In this document: one piece after another, positions 1 to 23,984 of the stretch
Position numbering within the stretch: position 1 is the stretch's first letter
Layout of the letters: every line of letters begins with the position of its first letter
Assembly: GCA_022747635.1 (NCBI GenBank)
Contig: JAKTNV010000001.1
Span: forward strand, 21,099,072 to 21,163,071
Direction: 5' to 3'
DNA from: Hetaerina americana
Taxonomy: Eukaryota; Arthropoda; Insecta; Odonata; Calopterygidae
DNA: 64,000 bases
The notes under the pieces: generated by a model
The model's input: only the letters and a program-made list of their open reading frames with translations
Database searches by the model: none
What the model was told of the DNA's origin: nothing
Made by a program: the position numbers and the translations under genes

Positions 1-53
1 GACGAGATGAACTTGGAAACTTTCTCGAAGGCGGAGAAAATTTGCTCGCAGCG
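1..53 (+). CDS. Possible upstream exon of the SDR dehydrogenase (partial at window edge)
   Basis: The first bases read openly as DEMNLETFSKAEKICSQ plus two bases of the next codon, followed by GT. If this exon is joined to an acceptor AG at 3626-3627, two bases right of the one used in the next entry, the codon becomes Arg and the frame runs on as TVGKFLSKARPPSK. A Glu/Lys-rich helix just before the C-terminal region is common in SDR9C dehydrogenases. The donor (GT followed by a T run) is weak and the exon is cut by the window edge, so this is an inference from frame and style only. Confidence 0.35.
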
Positions 54-739
54 GTTTTTTTATTATTATGCACGCACGCACTCCTCTTAAGAGACGAGGT
101 AATCGACTTATCAGTCGCGGGTAATCGATATTGGACTACGTATAACCTTCGCACAAGTGAAGATGGGATTTACTTGAACCTCAGAGTGATAAATTACTCA
201 GATACGTATTCCAAAAGTTAGTGAATCGGATTATGATCCTGAATTTAGTGGAGTGGTCGACTTTATTCAGGAGACTCACCTCATTTGCGCGGTGAATTAA
301 GTAATGCCCGACATTCCAAATCCTTAATGAGGAAGGAAACGGAAAATCATCTCGATATTTTTAATACAAAAAAAATTGGGCAACTTGTAGAAAATGACTC
401 GAAGAAATAACGCTCATATGTCTGATCACTAATGAGATGACAAGCGTCACGAAACTCGGAAAAAGAAACCTTTGCTCGATCTCCTGGTCCATGTGCCGCG
501 TATATTCGGAAATTATTACGCCTAAGCGTTCCGCGTGAAAAGTCGTCCATTGTCGTCAAATTGCGCATTTGATGGCCTTCTACTCGAGGATCTATTCTAC
601 ATCTACTACATATTACCCTACATGACGTCACGAGGACGGGTGGCAGTGGGTATTAGGTAATGGGTAATGCCTGCATGCCATTAGGGTAATTATTGTTTGA
701 TCAATCAAAATTTACGTTTCCTACTTTTGCAGCAGCTAT

Positions 740-960
740 TATATTCTGTTATGTTATGTTGTATTATGGCATGCCACGCTTGTTTTGTCATTTTTATGCT
801 GTTATGGTTTCATTTCATATTTAATAATATCATATTACATTAAATTATATTGCACTGCACCGTATTACATTGTATTATGTTATGTGCTATGCTATGCTAG
901 GCTGTGCTATGAGAAGCTATGCTATTCTATGCTATGCTACGTTATGATATATTACCATAC
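740..960 (+). repeat. Imperfect pentanucleotide repeat (TATGC/TATGT)n
   Basis: Units TATGC, TATGT and TATTC recur through the stretch, most regularly at about 885-945. The open frame across it is a repeat artefact. Confidence 0.6.
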
Positions 961-1799
961 ATTACATAAATCACGTTGAATTTTAGTACATTAGAGTACG
1001 TAATATTAGAATGCAATATATTTGCATTTCATTATATCATAATGGGTACGTTAAATTTTATTTGTCCTCACATATGCCTCCATCAAAACATGAACTTTCA
1101 ATTTTACGAAGCGAAACCAGTCTAACGACAAAATGCCAATATTAGAAATGTATGAAGTAGCTAATCACCGATCCATGAAGCTGTAAATAAAAGAGACGCA
1201 ATGCTGGATGAGAGAGACGTTTGAAACATTGATGTCGATGACACCCCATTCTTCGCATTTTAATGCCTTTCGAAATGCAATGGTGCCCAAACGATTGAAA
1301 CGGAGGGATTCCTGGAGAAAGAGTACGAGGAAAGAGCGAGGATCTTTAAATCTTAAAACCTTCTGCAACTTCCAGGAGGGTCAGCAAACCCAAGTCACGC
1401 AAACGGAACTCGGTGGTGCCCCCGAACCAGTCCGGTTGAGTTGAAATAATTACCCGACATGAGCGAAAAAATCTCCATCAATTGCCCTTGTAGCACTGAA
1501 CTAAACAGGAAAAGACATTTGGATGGCTATAAAAGATAATGGAGTCTGAAAGATTAACTTTAAACAGGAACCAATATCATCATAGTATTAAGCTAATTAG
1601 ACAATAAACAATTAGCTGACGCAGGTACACAAACAAGGCGATTTAAGCGAGGTTGAGGTCGCAGTATGAGGACATGTAAAGGAAGTGGGAAATTGTTGCG
1701 CCAAACCAGTGGGTGAGAGAGGCATGAGGAAGTTAGAAGGGAAAATACGTTTGTGCAGGTAATGAAAGCCAGAAAAATTATTAATTGAACCAGGAATAA

Positions 1800-3125
1800 T
1801 TCAATAGAGATAGAAAGAAGGGGAATTATATGTCAGAGACGTTAAACCAGCAATCTTAGTCATAGAAAGGGAATATGACGTACAGGTAAATGAGGATAGC
1901 TTAGCCTCAGTCTTATTCAATGGCAAGATAGAGAGGGCATTAAGAAAATTTAAACCAAATAAGACCATGGGGCTGACCAGCATTCCCAGGGAACTACTTA
2001 AAAGTTTAGGAAAAAGTATGAGGAAGATTTTTTTATGGACTAATACGTAGTATTTATAATGGAGGAATTTGGTCGGAAGAATTCGTCAAATCAGTTTTAT
2101 TTCCAATTCCAAAAATAAGATAAAGACAGCCATATGAGAGAACTATCTAGCAATAAGTTTGATTTCACTCACAGCAAGTTGTTCATCAATGAAAGGATAG
2201 AGGGGAGGGTTAATGATTATCAGGGGGATGATCAGTTTGGATTCAGGATGGGGAGAGGCACACGTGAATAAAATCAAGATGTATTTTTTCCATTCGTAGA
2301 TTCTCGAATGGAGTTCGTTATAGTAAATTGGGTAGAAATGATGAATGTATAGCAGTAGATAGGAGTGTTTTTGAGGGATAGGAGACACCCGTAACATATC
2401 CATAAGTTAAGCCGATTAGGTGCGCGTGGTGTATGGGGTGTCAAGCAAAAAAATCAAGGAGTTAGGAAGAGGATTAAAACAGGGATATACTTTTCAACCT
2501 GTGGACGTTGAAACGGATAGAAAATGCAACAATTTCAGAGTGTAAAAAACATTCGCCTATACTGGGATCCTTGACTGGGATCCCCGGTCAAGGCGAATGA
2601 TTTTTACACTCTGAAATTTTTGCATTGAAATGCACATTAGCGGATGACTCCTTTAAAAAAGTTACTGTTGCGGCATCTTCCGCAGTTTCTTTGGAATTTG
2701 TCAAGGTAAGAAAAATTAAATGGACAGATAGGGAATCAAACTAAAAAGTATTATTAAAAACTGTGGGGCAGGAAAGAGGGCTGTTGGGAGAAATCCAAAA
2801 GAGTTTGGAATGATGCAGAACATTTTGATTGGCGATGAAATTCTGAAGACTGTGATAAGTGACCGTTGCCACCAGGAAAAATTCCTAATTGCAACGATAA
2901 ATCCTTAAATAGAAAATTAACGTAATGGGGAGAATATTAGACAAGCGAGGTATGAGGAAGACAAGGATAGGCGTGTCGGACAATATGAATGGAGGTAGAA
3001 AGCATGTGGAATGGATGAACAGTTTATTGTGGTGTTGCATGCCATTATGTGTTTCTTTTTAGGATAAGCCAAGATATGTTAGCATGTGTCCTTCCAAAAC
3101 CCTACCTTGAAACGGTAGACTGCCA
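1800..3125 (+). mobile_element. Degenerate LINE relic with reverse transcriptase and 3' end
   Basis: Broken frames show RT landmarks in order: ALRKFKPNKTMGLTSIP then ELLKSLGKS (about 1935-2020), NERIEG then QGDDQFGFRMGRGTR (about 2190-2270), and a GLKQG-type motif near 2475. About 2700-3125 matches the 3' end of the LINE family seen elsewhere in this window, ending in the shared pattern of a CCTACCTT-like word followed by GGTAGA. Many stops and frameshifts show it is dead. A foldback element (2523-2626) lies inside it. Confidence 0.6.
2523..2626. repeat. Foldback (inverted-repeat) element, copy 1
   Basis: Arms at about 2523-2557 and 2591-2626 are near-perfect reverse complements sharing TTTCAGAGTGTAAAAA. 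The spacer itself contains ACTGGGATCC-type short repeats. A related element lies at about 26090-26210, so this is a small mobile foldback or MITE-like family. Confidence 0.6.
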
Positions 3126-3625
3126 TATAACGTACATAAGAGCTGAAAACGAAATTTATCAAGAGCAAGATTGATAATTGTTTTCGATGAGCAAGTTGGT
3201 CATCATACTTTTTATTATTTAGCTGTTAATTAAGTTTATTTAATTTAAATTTCTCCTCAATCACATCCAAACTCTTCACACAAAACACTGTGTAAATAAG
3301 TGAACTGTTTCATATGCTCTAGTTTATGCCCCAACAACTTTATTGTCAATCTTAGCATATCAATTTCTTGAGAATATCATTAACAGTTCGATTACACTTA
3401 TCAATAACGCCGTTTTCCCCACCGTTAAGAGGATTATATATTTTTATAATGGTAAGTCATACGTGTACCGAAAGTACCACCAGAGGAAAAGTAAGCTGGA
3501 CCCCACACACTTTTATTTTCGCCGTGTTGGCTTCCCGACCTTAATTTCCGTACGTCTCACTGTTGATTAGCAAAGCAGCGCAGAAATTAATGATAATGAA
3601 TTCTTTATTTCTCTCTTCCAACCAG

Positions 3626-15101
<11,476 letters not shown>

Positions 15102-16300
15102 GCGGACGAGGCTGCCGTCGTTGAGGTCATCGGCCACGACGTGCAGAAAACTAATTTTGCTATCACCTAGTCGCGCTGCTTTTGTTTCCAACTGCATTAA
15201 CTTCAACGGTGCCACGGGACCCTTTCCCCACATGCGGAAATGTCAAGGTCAGCCTCGAAAGCGGCGGCACCACCACGACCACCAATAGGCAGAAGAAAAA
15301 AAAACGTATCCCAGCCGGTGCCCACTTAAAATTATTTTAATGCATTTATAGAAGAATGTTTTGTGACGTTCGCGCAGAAATTCAAACTCAGGAGACCGTT
15401 CTATCGTTTTCAGAATTTAACTTCTGAAGTATTATTAATCAATTCTCCAATCACCTCAACGCTGTGCTCCCTAGCTTGAACACAATTTCCCACAAGCCAT
15501 ATGACAATGCTCTTGATTACAGTATTACACTCGATTCATCATGTTTGTACATATATCATTTGTGACAGAATCCAATGTCCAGCATTCATCGGAAAGTGAG
15601 ATGTCATAAATCAAGATACAAATATCCTGGTGGCTAGAAGGTGGAGTAGGTATATTTAAAATTCAAAATATTACATTTTAGCAAGTGCACTCCTCCAACT
15701 ATGGCAAGATTTAGTGTACATTTGTGTGAGGTGCCAGTTCAGAATGAATGAAAATGTAGCCATCCCAAGATGATTAATGGAAATGCATTGCTTCATTGTT
15801 CATCCCTGATTATGTAAAATATGAGTCTATGCATATATTAGAACTAAAATCCTAAAGAAAAGTGAGCATCAAAGTTCTGGTGTTCAAGACAGTGATGTGC
15901 AATTTCCTTTCAATGCACACCCAATTTTAATGCGTTAGCTCCAACATTGTGGATTGCAGCATGCCTCCCTTAAAACAATACAGTTGAATGCACATGCCAT
16001 TAAGTAATACTTACACAAATAATTATAAAATTGTAAATATTTTCTTGAAGTAGTTTTAGCCATATAGTGCCAATTTGATTTTTAATCATTAAATTGTTTA
16101 TAGTGAAAATATTACTCATGACTTTACAAGTAAAATAATTTTGTAATGTAAAAAAATACTGAAAGTAAATATGTACATAAATCCTCAAATCCTGCAAATA
16201 TATGTATTATGTAACTTCATTAAAGGAAAATGTATGTATATATTTCATGAACTAAAAGTTGCTATCATAAACATTTTCAGAATAAAAACCAATTATAAAT
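15102..16300 (+). other. Probable 3' UTR of the SDR gene
   Basis: No coding frame is seen after the stop at 15101. The first AATAAA is at 16281-16286, with an ATTAAA at about 16219. A 3' UTR of about 1.2 kb is inferred. There is no transcript evidence. Confidence 0.4.
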
Positions 16301-16332
16301 GCCATTCAGCTTCTTAATCAAAAGATGCATAA

Positions 16333-16376
16333 ATTAATTAAAAATAGCAAGTGGAAAATTGCTATTTTTAATTAAT
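16333..16376. repeat. Hairpin with 18-bp perfect stem
   Basis: Arms 16333-16350 and 16359-16376 are exact reverse complements with the loop GTGGAAAA. It starts about 45 bp after the candidate poly(A) signal of the SDR gene. Confidence 0.55.
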
Positions 16377-17084
16377 CATGATATTCCACCATATCACGCC
16401 TGAAATGTCTCTTTTTATCAGATGCATAGATGGAAAAAAACATTAAAATGTTTATGTTGTTATTTCCCAAAATTATTTCACTAACATAGTCATTGACTTT
16501 TGATTCAGAGCATAAAAATGGGCTTTAGTCCATATAAAGATACTTGTCCTTAGAAGAATATGTGAATTAAATTAAGAAAAATAATTTTTAGATAATTGTG
16601 AGGCTTTCCGGCTATATTATGGTGAAAGAATGAGAAGGTGGACTTCAATAATAATATTTATTGGTCCCAGAACTTTACCAAGTAAAAGATAGGACTAGTC
16701 AGATAATGAAATGTATGTCTTCAGCCAGGTTGTACGTAGGGAGCAAGACTAATGATTGAAATCTGAAGTGAGAACTGAAAATTGTGGGACAACACATGGG
16801 CAGTAGGAATTAGTAAATACATTGCATATACACATTAAACATTATGGCAACCTGGATAATCTCAAAATTTTGCCACGCTAAGCAACCAATATCTTTTCTA
16901 ATATAAGATTCAATTAAGAAAAAGGTTTTATGCAGCCCTCAGTATAATGAAACTGCTATCAAGAATAATTAAGAACAGTGAAGTTAAACATGGAAATGGA
17001 GAGGCAGAAAACAGGAGTAGGAGTCATGGATGATTGTCATACGAGAGTACCAATATGCACCTCAGCTGTATCATGCAAAAAGCC

Positions 17085-17375
17085 TTATCCTTTTCCTTAA
17101 CCACAGTTATCAACCATAAGGTTGGTTTGATAGGCGGGGATGAAGCTCAGCTAATACTGAGCCCAACTGCTCATGAAATTCAAACATTAACAGGGTAATA
17201 TGGGGGACCAGTTCCTTTCCCTATAACGTCTGCAGTTTCCTAGGTAGATCTACCACCAGAAAAATCGCACATTTCAGTGAAGCTGTGCGTGACCAGAGGC
17301 ATCACTGGGATCCAAACCAAGGCTATATGGTCATTATCCCAGCACTCTACCCACTAGACTACCGTCCCATCCCAA
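17085..17375 (-). mobile_element. tRNA-derived SINE, family 2
   Basis: The tRNA-like head is at the right end (about 17310-17370) and reads on the minus strand with an A-box-like TAGTCTAGTGGGTAGAG. The tail at the left matches AACCATAAGGTTGGTTTGAT. Copies also lie at 17860-18108 (-), 43565-43765 (+) and 62990-63290 (-). Confidence 0.65.
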
Positions 17376-17859
17376 CATTTTCCTTGCTGCTAGCAACATT
17401 AAAGTCCCTTCGAAAATCCAGTGTTAACCTTTCCATCATAGTATTAAAGGGCATCCGCCACAGCATGTATGTACAAACAGTGGCCCATCAGCAGTCAATA
17501 ACATTTTTGCTCATAACCCATCGTCGTCATAGTATATCAACTCTTAAGACTGCCTTTTCTTTCTGATTAACTCTTTTATCCATTCTAAATGTTTCCTCAC
17601 ATTGACATTTGTCATTATTTGTTCCGTGCATCTCATTCCAGGTCTTTAGCTATAGCATTAATTTTCACTCTTCCTCTGAAAACTGCCTTTATCAGGCTAT
17701 TGTGTCTCAATCCTAGTGGTCATTAATATCTACTGGATATTCAAAAGGTTTACCAACATCCAATTATCATTATATTTAGCGTCAATACTGTATGGATGCC
17801 ATAATTAAATATATAAAAAACAACCACATTTACTCAACCCAAAGGTCCATTTCATTGGT

Positions 17860-18108
17860 ACGGAAGGCTTTGATAGGTGATGGGGGCCCACCTAAAACTA
17901 AACCCAATGAAATGAGAAATTCACATATTAGGGTCAGTGGGTCAATTTCTTTCCCTAATGCCGCCAACAGTTTTCCTGGAAGATGTGGTTCCTGATAAAT
18001 GACACCGCTTGGGTGAAGCTCTGCAGATGCCCAGAGACATGCCCGGGAATCGAACTGGGCCCTATGGTATGTAGTCCAGCACTCTACCCACAAAACTACC
18101 ATGCCTAG
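17860..18108 (-). mobile_element. tRNA-derived SINE, family 2 (diverged copy)
   Basis: Same order as the copy at 62990-63290: a TTTGATAGGTGATGG tail, an internal TTCCTGGAAGA-like word, CTTGGGTGAAGCTCTGCAG, then a tRNA-like head on the minus strand with B box GTTCGATTCCCGG. Confidence 0.6.
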
Positions 18109-18148
18109 TAACAACTCAGTATTCATAAGCTTAGGCCTATTGCCAAAA

Positions 18149-18477
18149 CACATAAGCTAGGGGATTGGGATTGGTGCGGTGGCTATCGTACTGGCTTCCT
18201 ACCCAGAGGGTTCGAATCCTGGCGGTGTTGAATATTTTTCAGTGGTATCTTGATCCCTACTAGAGGTGCTTTGTGGAGAGCACTTTGAGTGAGTACGCCG
18301 TCCGTCAGATGGGACGGTAAACTGCGGACCCCTTGGCACCTTTCGTAAAGAGTAGGCTAATGCCGACGCCGGGTTTCTCTCCACCCTTGATCCTTTCCTG
18401 TCCATTCGCTATGGTGCCAATGACCTCAGCCGTCGGTTGCCCCCCCCCCTTAATACTACTCCTACCACATAAGCTAG
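18149..18477 (+). mobile_element. tRNA-derived SINE, family 1, with 12-bp target-site duplication
   Basis: The element occupies 18161-18465. CACATAAGCTAG occurs exactly on both sides (18149-18160 and 18466-18477), a target duplication. The head has TGGTGCGGTGGC (A-box-like) and GGTTCGAATCC (B box), so RNA polymerase III transcription in the past is inferred. Related copies lie at about 25150-25450 (-), 51258-51430 (+) and 63600-63940 (+). Confidence 0.8.
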
Positions 18478-18479
18478 TA

Positions 18480-21400
18480 ATGGGGAAAACAATCATTGGA
18501 AATGGTGATTTTAGGAAACAGTCCTTAAACTGAGGGAAACATACTTGTGCATAGAGACAGACAACTGCAGAAACTTTCTTATATCAGCTTGGCCATCTCT
18601 CACTCCAAGGGTCCAAAGTCTTATCCATCTTCATGGTATGAAAACTTTCTTTTCGAGATAGGTTCGAATCCCCCAAATCGGTTCCTTCCTGGCTTGCAGT
18701 CCACCATCATGGATTAAATCCAATTTTCCACTTTTTTCATCAGATATCTATGCTCACTTAGTAAATTATACATGGCTGAAAAATCAACAGATTTACATTT
18801 GGTATCAAATCAATCAGATTACTATGCCAAAAATGAATATCTTATGCATTTACTACAGATGAATGAAATTAAATTAATTTCTATCATTTAATCCTTCAGT
18901 AATTGGTCAATGAGATGCACTCAACAGTGGCCGTCTCTCAGGATGCAAAGAAAGAAAAGGTTACCAGGGGATTACAAGGGTTCTACACCTGTTTTGGCTT
19001 TAAATGGGGTATAGGGAGATGCAGACCATCACATTTCTTTTGCATAGAGGCATAAGAAAATTATCGGGCTGCCACAGCCGAGTAGTTATATACCATAAAC
19101 CTTATGCTTAAATTGTTCCTACAGAATGACTTTTTTCCTTTAAATAAATTTGGAACTTATTGCACTAGACACATGCAAAACACCCCTTAAGTGGCTATAG
19201 TTGTCTGTTTCAGTCATAAAAGTACTTATTATTTTAAATTTTGAGTAAAAAATGTTCACAAAGGAACATGGCAATGGAAAATTGATTTGTCCCTACTCAG
19301 TACACTAGGGAAAATGTGCCCAATTAGGTTTTCCATCTTATCTTAACAGTTTTCTTCCATTTCTCTCATTCTTGTTAGATCCAATACATTAGGTATTCTA
19401 TACATGCATTTGATTTACATAATTATCCAGCTACATCACATTTCCGATCTTCTCCATTCTGCTTTCTTTCTTTTTGCATTAATTATCCTAGAGAAGAATC
19501 CTCAAGATATAATTATTAGATTGTTTTCTTGCTTACTTCCAGGCTTCTACTTTATTATTAGACCAAATGCCAATCCTTTGGCATATACACAAAACAATGC
19601 CTACAAAAAGTAAAGTGTTTTTTAAAACTATTTCTTCATAAGCAGTTGCAGAACTATCAAAGTTCACGCTAACTTTAAAAGGGACGATGTGAGCTTTTTG
19701 TGAGAAGAAATATTTTTGAAAAAATTGGGTTTAATTCACCAAAATGCCCAATGGTTGGATTCTTGTTATTGTAATTAAAGAACAAGCTGAAAGAGTCCAA
19801 GAGACTCATGGACCTGACTTAGAGAGCATTTATACTAAAACTGGAGTTGTGGAACTCTTAAAAGAAAATAATAATAATGGCTTCAAAAATGAGGCTATGA
19901 AACAGCCCTCCATCCTTGTTCTCTCCTATTAACTCCTGCGCTCACCCCAAGACTGCAATCCCTTCGCCCCGCCTCTTGGAATACATTTTGATAAAAAATA
20001 ACCATAGGGGGTAAAACCAGGCAGAATCTTCCTTTATCTCCAGTCAGAATGCTTCTTTTTGTTAGGATATTATTCCAAATACATAGTTCCTTCATCTTTA
20101 TTTATATTTCATCTTGTTGCTTATTTCACCACTGTTGATTTTTCTTCATAAATAACAGAGGTTGTCCTTTTCTTACTTGCTTTTGTTTCTCTATTTGAAT
20201 ATGTGTCACCTTCTGCTCTTCAAATAATTCTTTCTTTAGTTTTTAATCATCAGACAATAGCTCTTGATCATCTTCTCTAAGTGGACATTTCATCATTAGA
20301 CAGAATATAAGTACACACTGAATATTCCTCTGTTGTAAACATTTCTTCTTAGTCCATTCTTTACACATATGCATCAATCTTCTTTCATTTTAAGAAGCCC
20401 CTCCAGAATATGAAGCATTTTATTCCAGTCAGAATTTATTAACTTTTGATTTTGACCACTCCGATGAGATTTGAAAAAAATATATTGTGTATGGTTACAT
20501 TACCATAGGTTAGACCTTAAATGGGCCTAAGACAAAATAGAAATACACATAATCCTGAATACAAAAATACTATCACAAATATTGCAGAAACTGTTCTCCT
20601 TTAACTCCCCAATGCCCACACCTGGCACTTCATTATGAGATATATGGAATCCTTTGGAAGAGAAGAGCCCAGGAATAACAAGAATAAAATACAGAGCTAG
20701 AGGTCACCAGTTCAATTCTCTGAAGTACCAAAAGTTTTAAACTTTGGAAAAATTGTACTCCTGGTTTAAAGAGGAACCAGGAAAAGTGACCCCTAGACCA
20801 AACATATCCCTGCACCAATGGTGAAAGGCAGCAGTTTCACCATAAGGTACTGCTGGCACAGATCAACATGATCAATCTGGGGTTAAGTACCACAGCTGTG
20901 GTCATGAGGGTAAGTCAAAGAATCAGTTGCTGTACCACAAAATGGAAGGTAATGGAAAACAACCACAATAATCACTTTAGAACGTGCAGCCCTGAATTTA
21001 GTAGAATTGAACTCTGCAGTAAACCAATCTTAGGCTTTAAATACTGATAATGGTAAAATCGTTATGGATAAACATTCAGAATTCCACTTAATACTAATGT
21101 TCTAAAGAATTCTTAAAGCCCTTCAACATCAGGGTAATTTACATTATAATTCTGGGAAATTGAAGATATTACTTCAATGCAGCTTATTCAACATAGTCAA
21201 AGGTGTGATAAACTAGAAACTTAGAAATACGAAATTATGTCGGTGAATGATTTTCACACAGGATGCCCACTAGCCATTTTTTTTAAATCACTACGTTTTC
21301 CAAATTTCATTTTGATTTTTCTACATAATTTTATGTTGAAACAACTAGTATTCAGGATCAGGTGTGGGAAGAATGGTATTATGCAGTCATAGTAGGAATT

Positions 21401-21980
21401 TTATAAGTAATACTAATAAATTTAAAGTCTAAAGTTCACTCACAAGTATTAAAATGCATTTACAGATAGATAATTAGTGTGCTGAGTAATGAATATAATA
21501 AAATTGTAGAACATACTACTGCTAGTAAGACTACGTAGTATACCAGTCAAGATCATTCATGATGGATCAAATGCCAACTAACTTCTGCATACTATGATTT
21601 TAAGATCTTAAACTTGGATCACAACAAACCCCTAAGCAACTCGACATACATACATACTTCCCCCCTGCCTCCCTTAAATTCATCCAGCACTCATGATAAT
21701 GGCACTTTACGTCAGAAGAAAACACTTGAAGGTGTAACACTGTGTGGTCCAACAATGGCAAGATTGGAAAAAGTATGGGCCACTCCTATAGCGATACCAT
21801 ACCCTTGGATATAATAAACTCCAACTAAAAAAAGGTATACTTGGGGATGAATGATACACATTTGCATAATTCATCTCCAAGGATATACATTTGGGTGAAT
21901 TTGAAAAATAACCCAAGTCTATGAGAGGTACACACGCTACAATATAAAGTTGTCCATATTCCAAAAACATTTTATGAACA
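18480..21980. other. Intergenic stretch without recognised genes
   Basis: Only short, unsupported frames. At about 20820-21020 there is a diverged segment with AAGGTAATGGAAAACAACC that resembles the LINE 5' leader at 52680-53060. Nothing else recognised. Confidence 0.5.
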
Positions 21981-21982
21981 TA

Positions 21983-23314
21983 CTACCTTGATCAAAAAGT
22001 TCCCGGAATAACCACCGTGTGGCGCTCCCATCGTTCCGATTTGAGTTCTGTTTTTTTTGTTAAATTGGTACTTCTGTTGTTGATATTCCCTTTAAATCTT
22101 AGTGTCATAACTTGACATTTGCAAAAGTTACGTAGCCAAGAGTACATCTATCTCTGTGTGTGTTGGCGATTTTTTACAATTTCAGAAATGGATTTAAATT
22201 TGCAACAACGAACTTGTATTAAATTTTGCGTAAAAAACGGATTTAGTGGCGCACGGACGTTGGAAATGTTGGAAAAGTGTTTCGGCAACGATTCTCTAAA
22301 AAAAACGGTCGTTTACCAGTGGCACGAGCGGTTCAGAAGTGGTCGTGAGTCAATCGAAGATGATGAACGCAGTGGCAGACCATCGACATCGAAAGTCGGT
22401 GAAAAAATTGATAAAGTAAAAGAAATGTTGGTCAATAACCGCAAATTAACCATCAGAGAAATAGCGGAGGACTTGAACATTGCCTATGGATCCGCCCAAG
22501 ACATTGTGGTTAATGATTTGGGTTTCCGTCGTGTAGCAGTAAAGTTGGTGCCAAAAGACCTCAATTTCATGCAAAAAAGAGACCGTGTTGACGTCGCAAA
22601 AGACATGATTTGCGAGGCTGAATCCGATCCCACATTCATCAAAAGGATCATTACTGGAGACGAGACGTGGGTTTGTGAGTACGACACGCAATCCAGACAT
22701 CAGGCAAGTGAATGGCGTTCACCAAATGAGCCGAGACCAAAAAAACCACGTCGTTTTCAGTCAAAAAAGAAGGCAATGCTGACGGTTTTCATGGATTACA
22801 ACGGTGTAGTGCATCATGAATTTTTGCCAGAAGGCCAGACAGTAAACAAAGAGTATTATTTGGGCGTTATGACACGTTTGCGTGAAGCAATTCGCCGAAA
22901 GAGACCAGAAATGTGGGCAGAAAACTCGTGGATTTTGCACCATGATAACGCACCGTCGCACAGTGCTATCATTATTCGTAATTTTTTGACGAAAAATGCA
23001 ACAAATACCATCCAACAGCCACCGAATTCACCTGCTTTGGCTCCCTGTGACTTCTTTCTGTTCAATCGAGTTAAAAAACCATTACGGGGAACGCGTTTTA
23101 GCAGCCGAGAGGAAGTAATGGAAAAATCGCAGGAAGCACTGATGGACATACCGAAAACCGAATATAAAAAATGTTTCGAGGATTGTATCAAGCGCTGGCA
23201 TAAGTGTGGTGCAGTCGATGGGGATTACTTTGAAGGGGACAATATAGATTTAGATGAATAAACTTGTATTTTTAATTTTCTGAATAAATTCCGGGAAATT
23301 TTTGATCAAGGTAG
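21983..23314 (+). mobile_element. Complete mariner element (1332 bp)
   Basis: Terminal inverted repeats of 27 bp start CTACCTTGATCAAAAA at 21983 and end as the reverse complement at 23314, with one mismatch between them. A TA dinucleotide flanks each end (21981-21982 and 23315-23316), the mariner target duplication. The size, the ends and one central intronless transposase gene are those of a full mariner. AATAAA at 23283-23288 lies near the right end and could serve as its poly(A) signal. Confidence 0.95.
22188..23261 (+). CDS. Mariner transposase, intact frame, DD34D
   Basis: Cut-and-paste transposase of the IS630-Tc1-mariner superfamily, acting in the nucleus on the element's own ends. 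I chose the ATG at 22188, giving 357 aa; the frame is open from 22119 but those extra 23 residues do not look like the family. An N-terminal helix-turn-helix covers roughly residues 1-115, including IREIAEDLNIAYGSAQDIV. Catalytic Asp residues are D158 (TGDETWV), D253 (HHDNAPSH) and D288 (APCDFF), with 34 residues between the last two. The usual SPDLAP motif reads SPALAP here; this Asp is not one of the catalytic three. There are no stops or frameshifts, and length is close to the usual 345-355 aa. Whether it is active cannot be told from one copy. Confidence 0.93.
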   Translation: MDLNLQQRTCIKFCVKNGFSGARTLEMLEKCFGNDSLKKTVVYQWHERFRSGRESIEDDERSGRPSTSKVGEKIDKVKEMLVNNRKLTIREIAEDLNIAYGSAQDIVVNDLGFRRVAVKLVPKDLNFMQKRDRVDVAKDMICEAESDPTFIKRIITGDETWVCEYDTQSRHQASEWRSPNEPRPKKPRRFQSKKKAMLTVFMDYNGVVHHEFLPEGQTVNKEYYLGVMTRLREAIRRKRPEMWAENSWILHHDNAPSHSAIIIRNFLTKNATNTIQQPPNSPALAPCDFFLFNRVKKPLRGTRFSSREEVMEKSQEALMDIPKTEYKKCFEDCIKRWHKCGAVDGDYFEGDNIDLDE

Positions 23315-23644
23315 TACTTTCATAAAATATGGCTTTATATGCCTAAAAACAGAATAGTTATTTGAATAAATAATTAACGAAAAATATCTCATGAAATGAA
23401 AAACTTGCTCATACAAAATGGTTAGTATGAAAAAATTAATCTCTCTTTCCATTAACCTTACAACACCACACAGCTGGCAACTTGTGTCTTTCTCGTCAGA
23501 ACTAGATGATAATAAATGATTCCTCTAAAAGAGTCTACAAGTTCATGAAACCTTCCAAACCACATCTAAGGACTACACATTATTGTACTTTAAAATCAGA
23601 CAAAAGCAAAGCAAAATATCCTTAAACCCCATACTGTTACAATA

Positions 23645-23935
23645 ACTCATTCTTTAGCAATGCATATCTTTTATTTTCCCCCTTAATTCCATCCAAAATT
23701 CCTATTCTTTTCCTCCCTCTCCAACAATTCTCCCCTCTATTACAGTCTTCAGCAACCCCTTCTCTCTCAGCATCTTATGCATCCACTTGTCCTGCCTCTC
23801 AAATTTCTTCCAGCAGCCATCTCTCCTCCCCTACCATTTCTAGAACTTCATTATTTGTTTTCTTTTTCATCCATTTCATTTTTTTTTCACTCTTCACTAT
23901 ATCCACGTCTCAAAAGCCTTCACTTCATGCCATAA
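23645..23935 (-). mobile_element. LINE 3' fragment, left arm of an inverted pair
   Basis: The minus strand carries the LINE C-terminal region (degraded MKWMKKKTNNEVLEMVGEE-like residues) down to the 3' end. It faces the copy at 23985-24340 with 5' sides together. Confidence 0.55.
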
Positions 23936-23984
23936 AGAGTGGGATGTTATGAAAGACCCATTGAAACTTTGAAATGAGCAAAGT

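Noticed and set aside
1208..1444. 78-codon plus-strand frame
   Set aside because: No family, overlapped by an equal antisense frame, and no splice partner.
18035..18108. A tRNA gene on the minus strand
   Set aside because: A and B boxes are recognisable, but it heads a SINE body and does not keep a proper cloverleaf anticodon arm; similar heads occur at 17310-17370 and 63225-63290.
22446..23191. Minus-strand frames over the mariner
   Set aside because: Shadows of the transposase frame, with no independent support.
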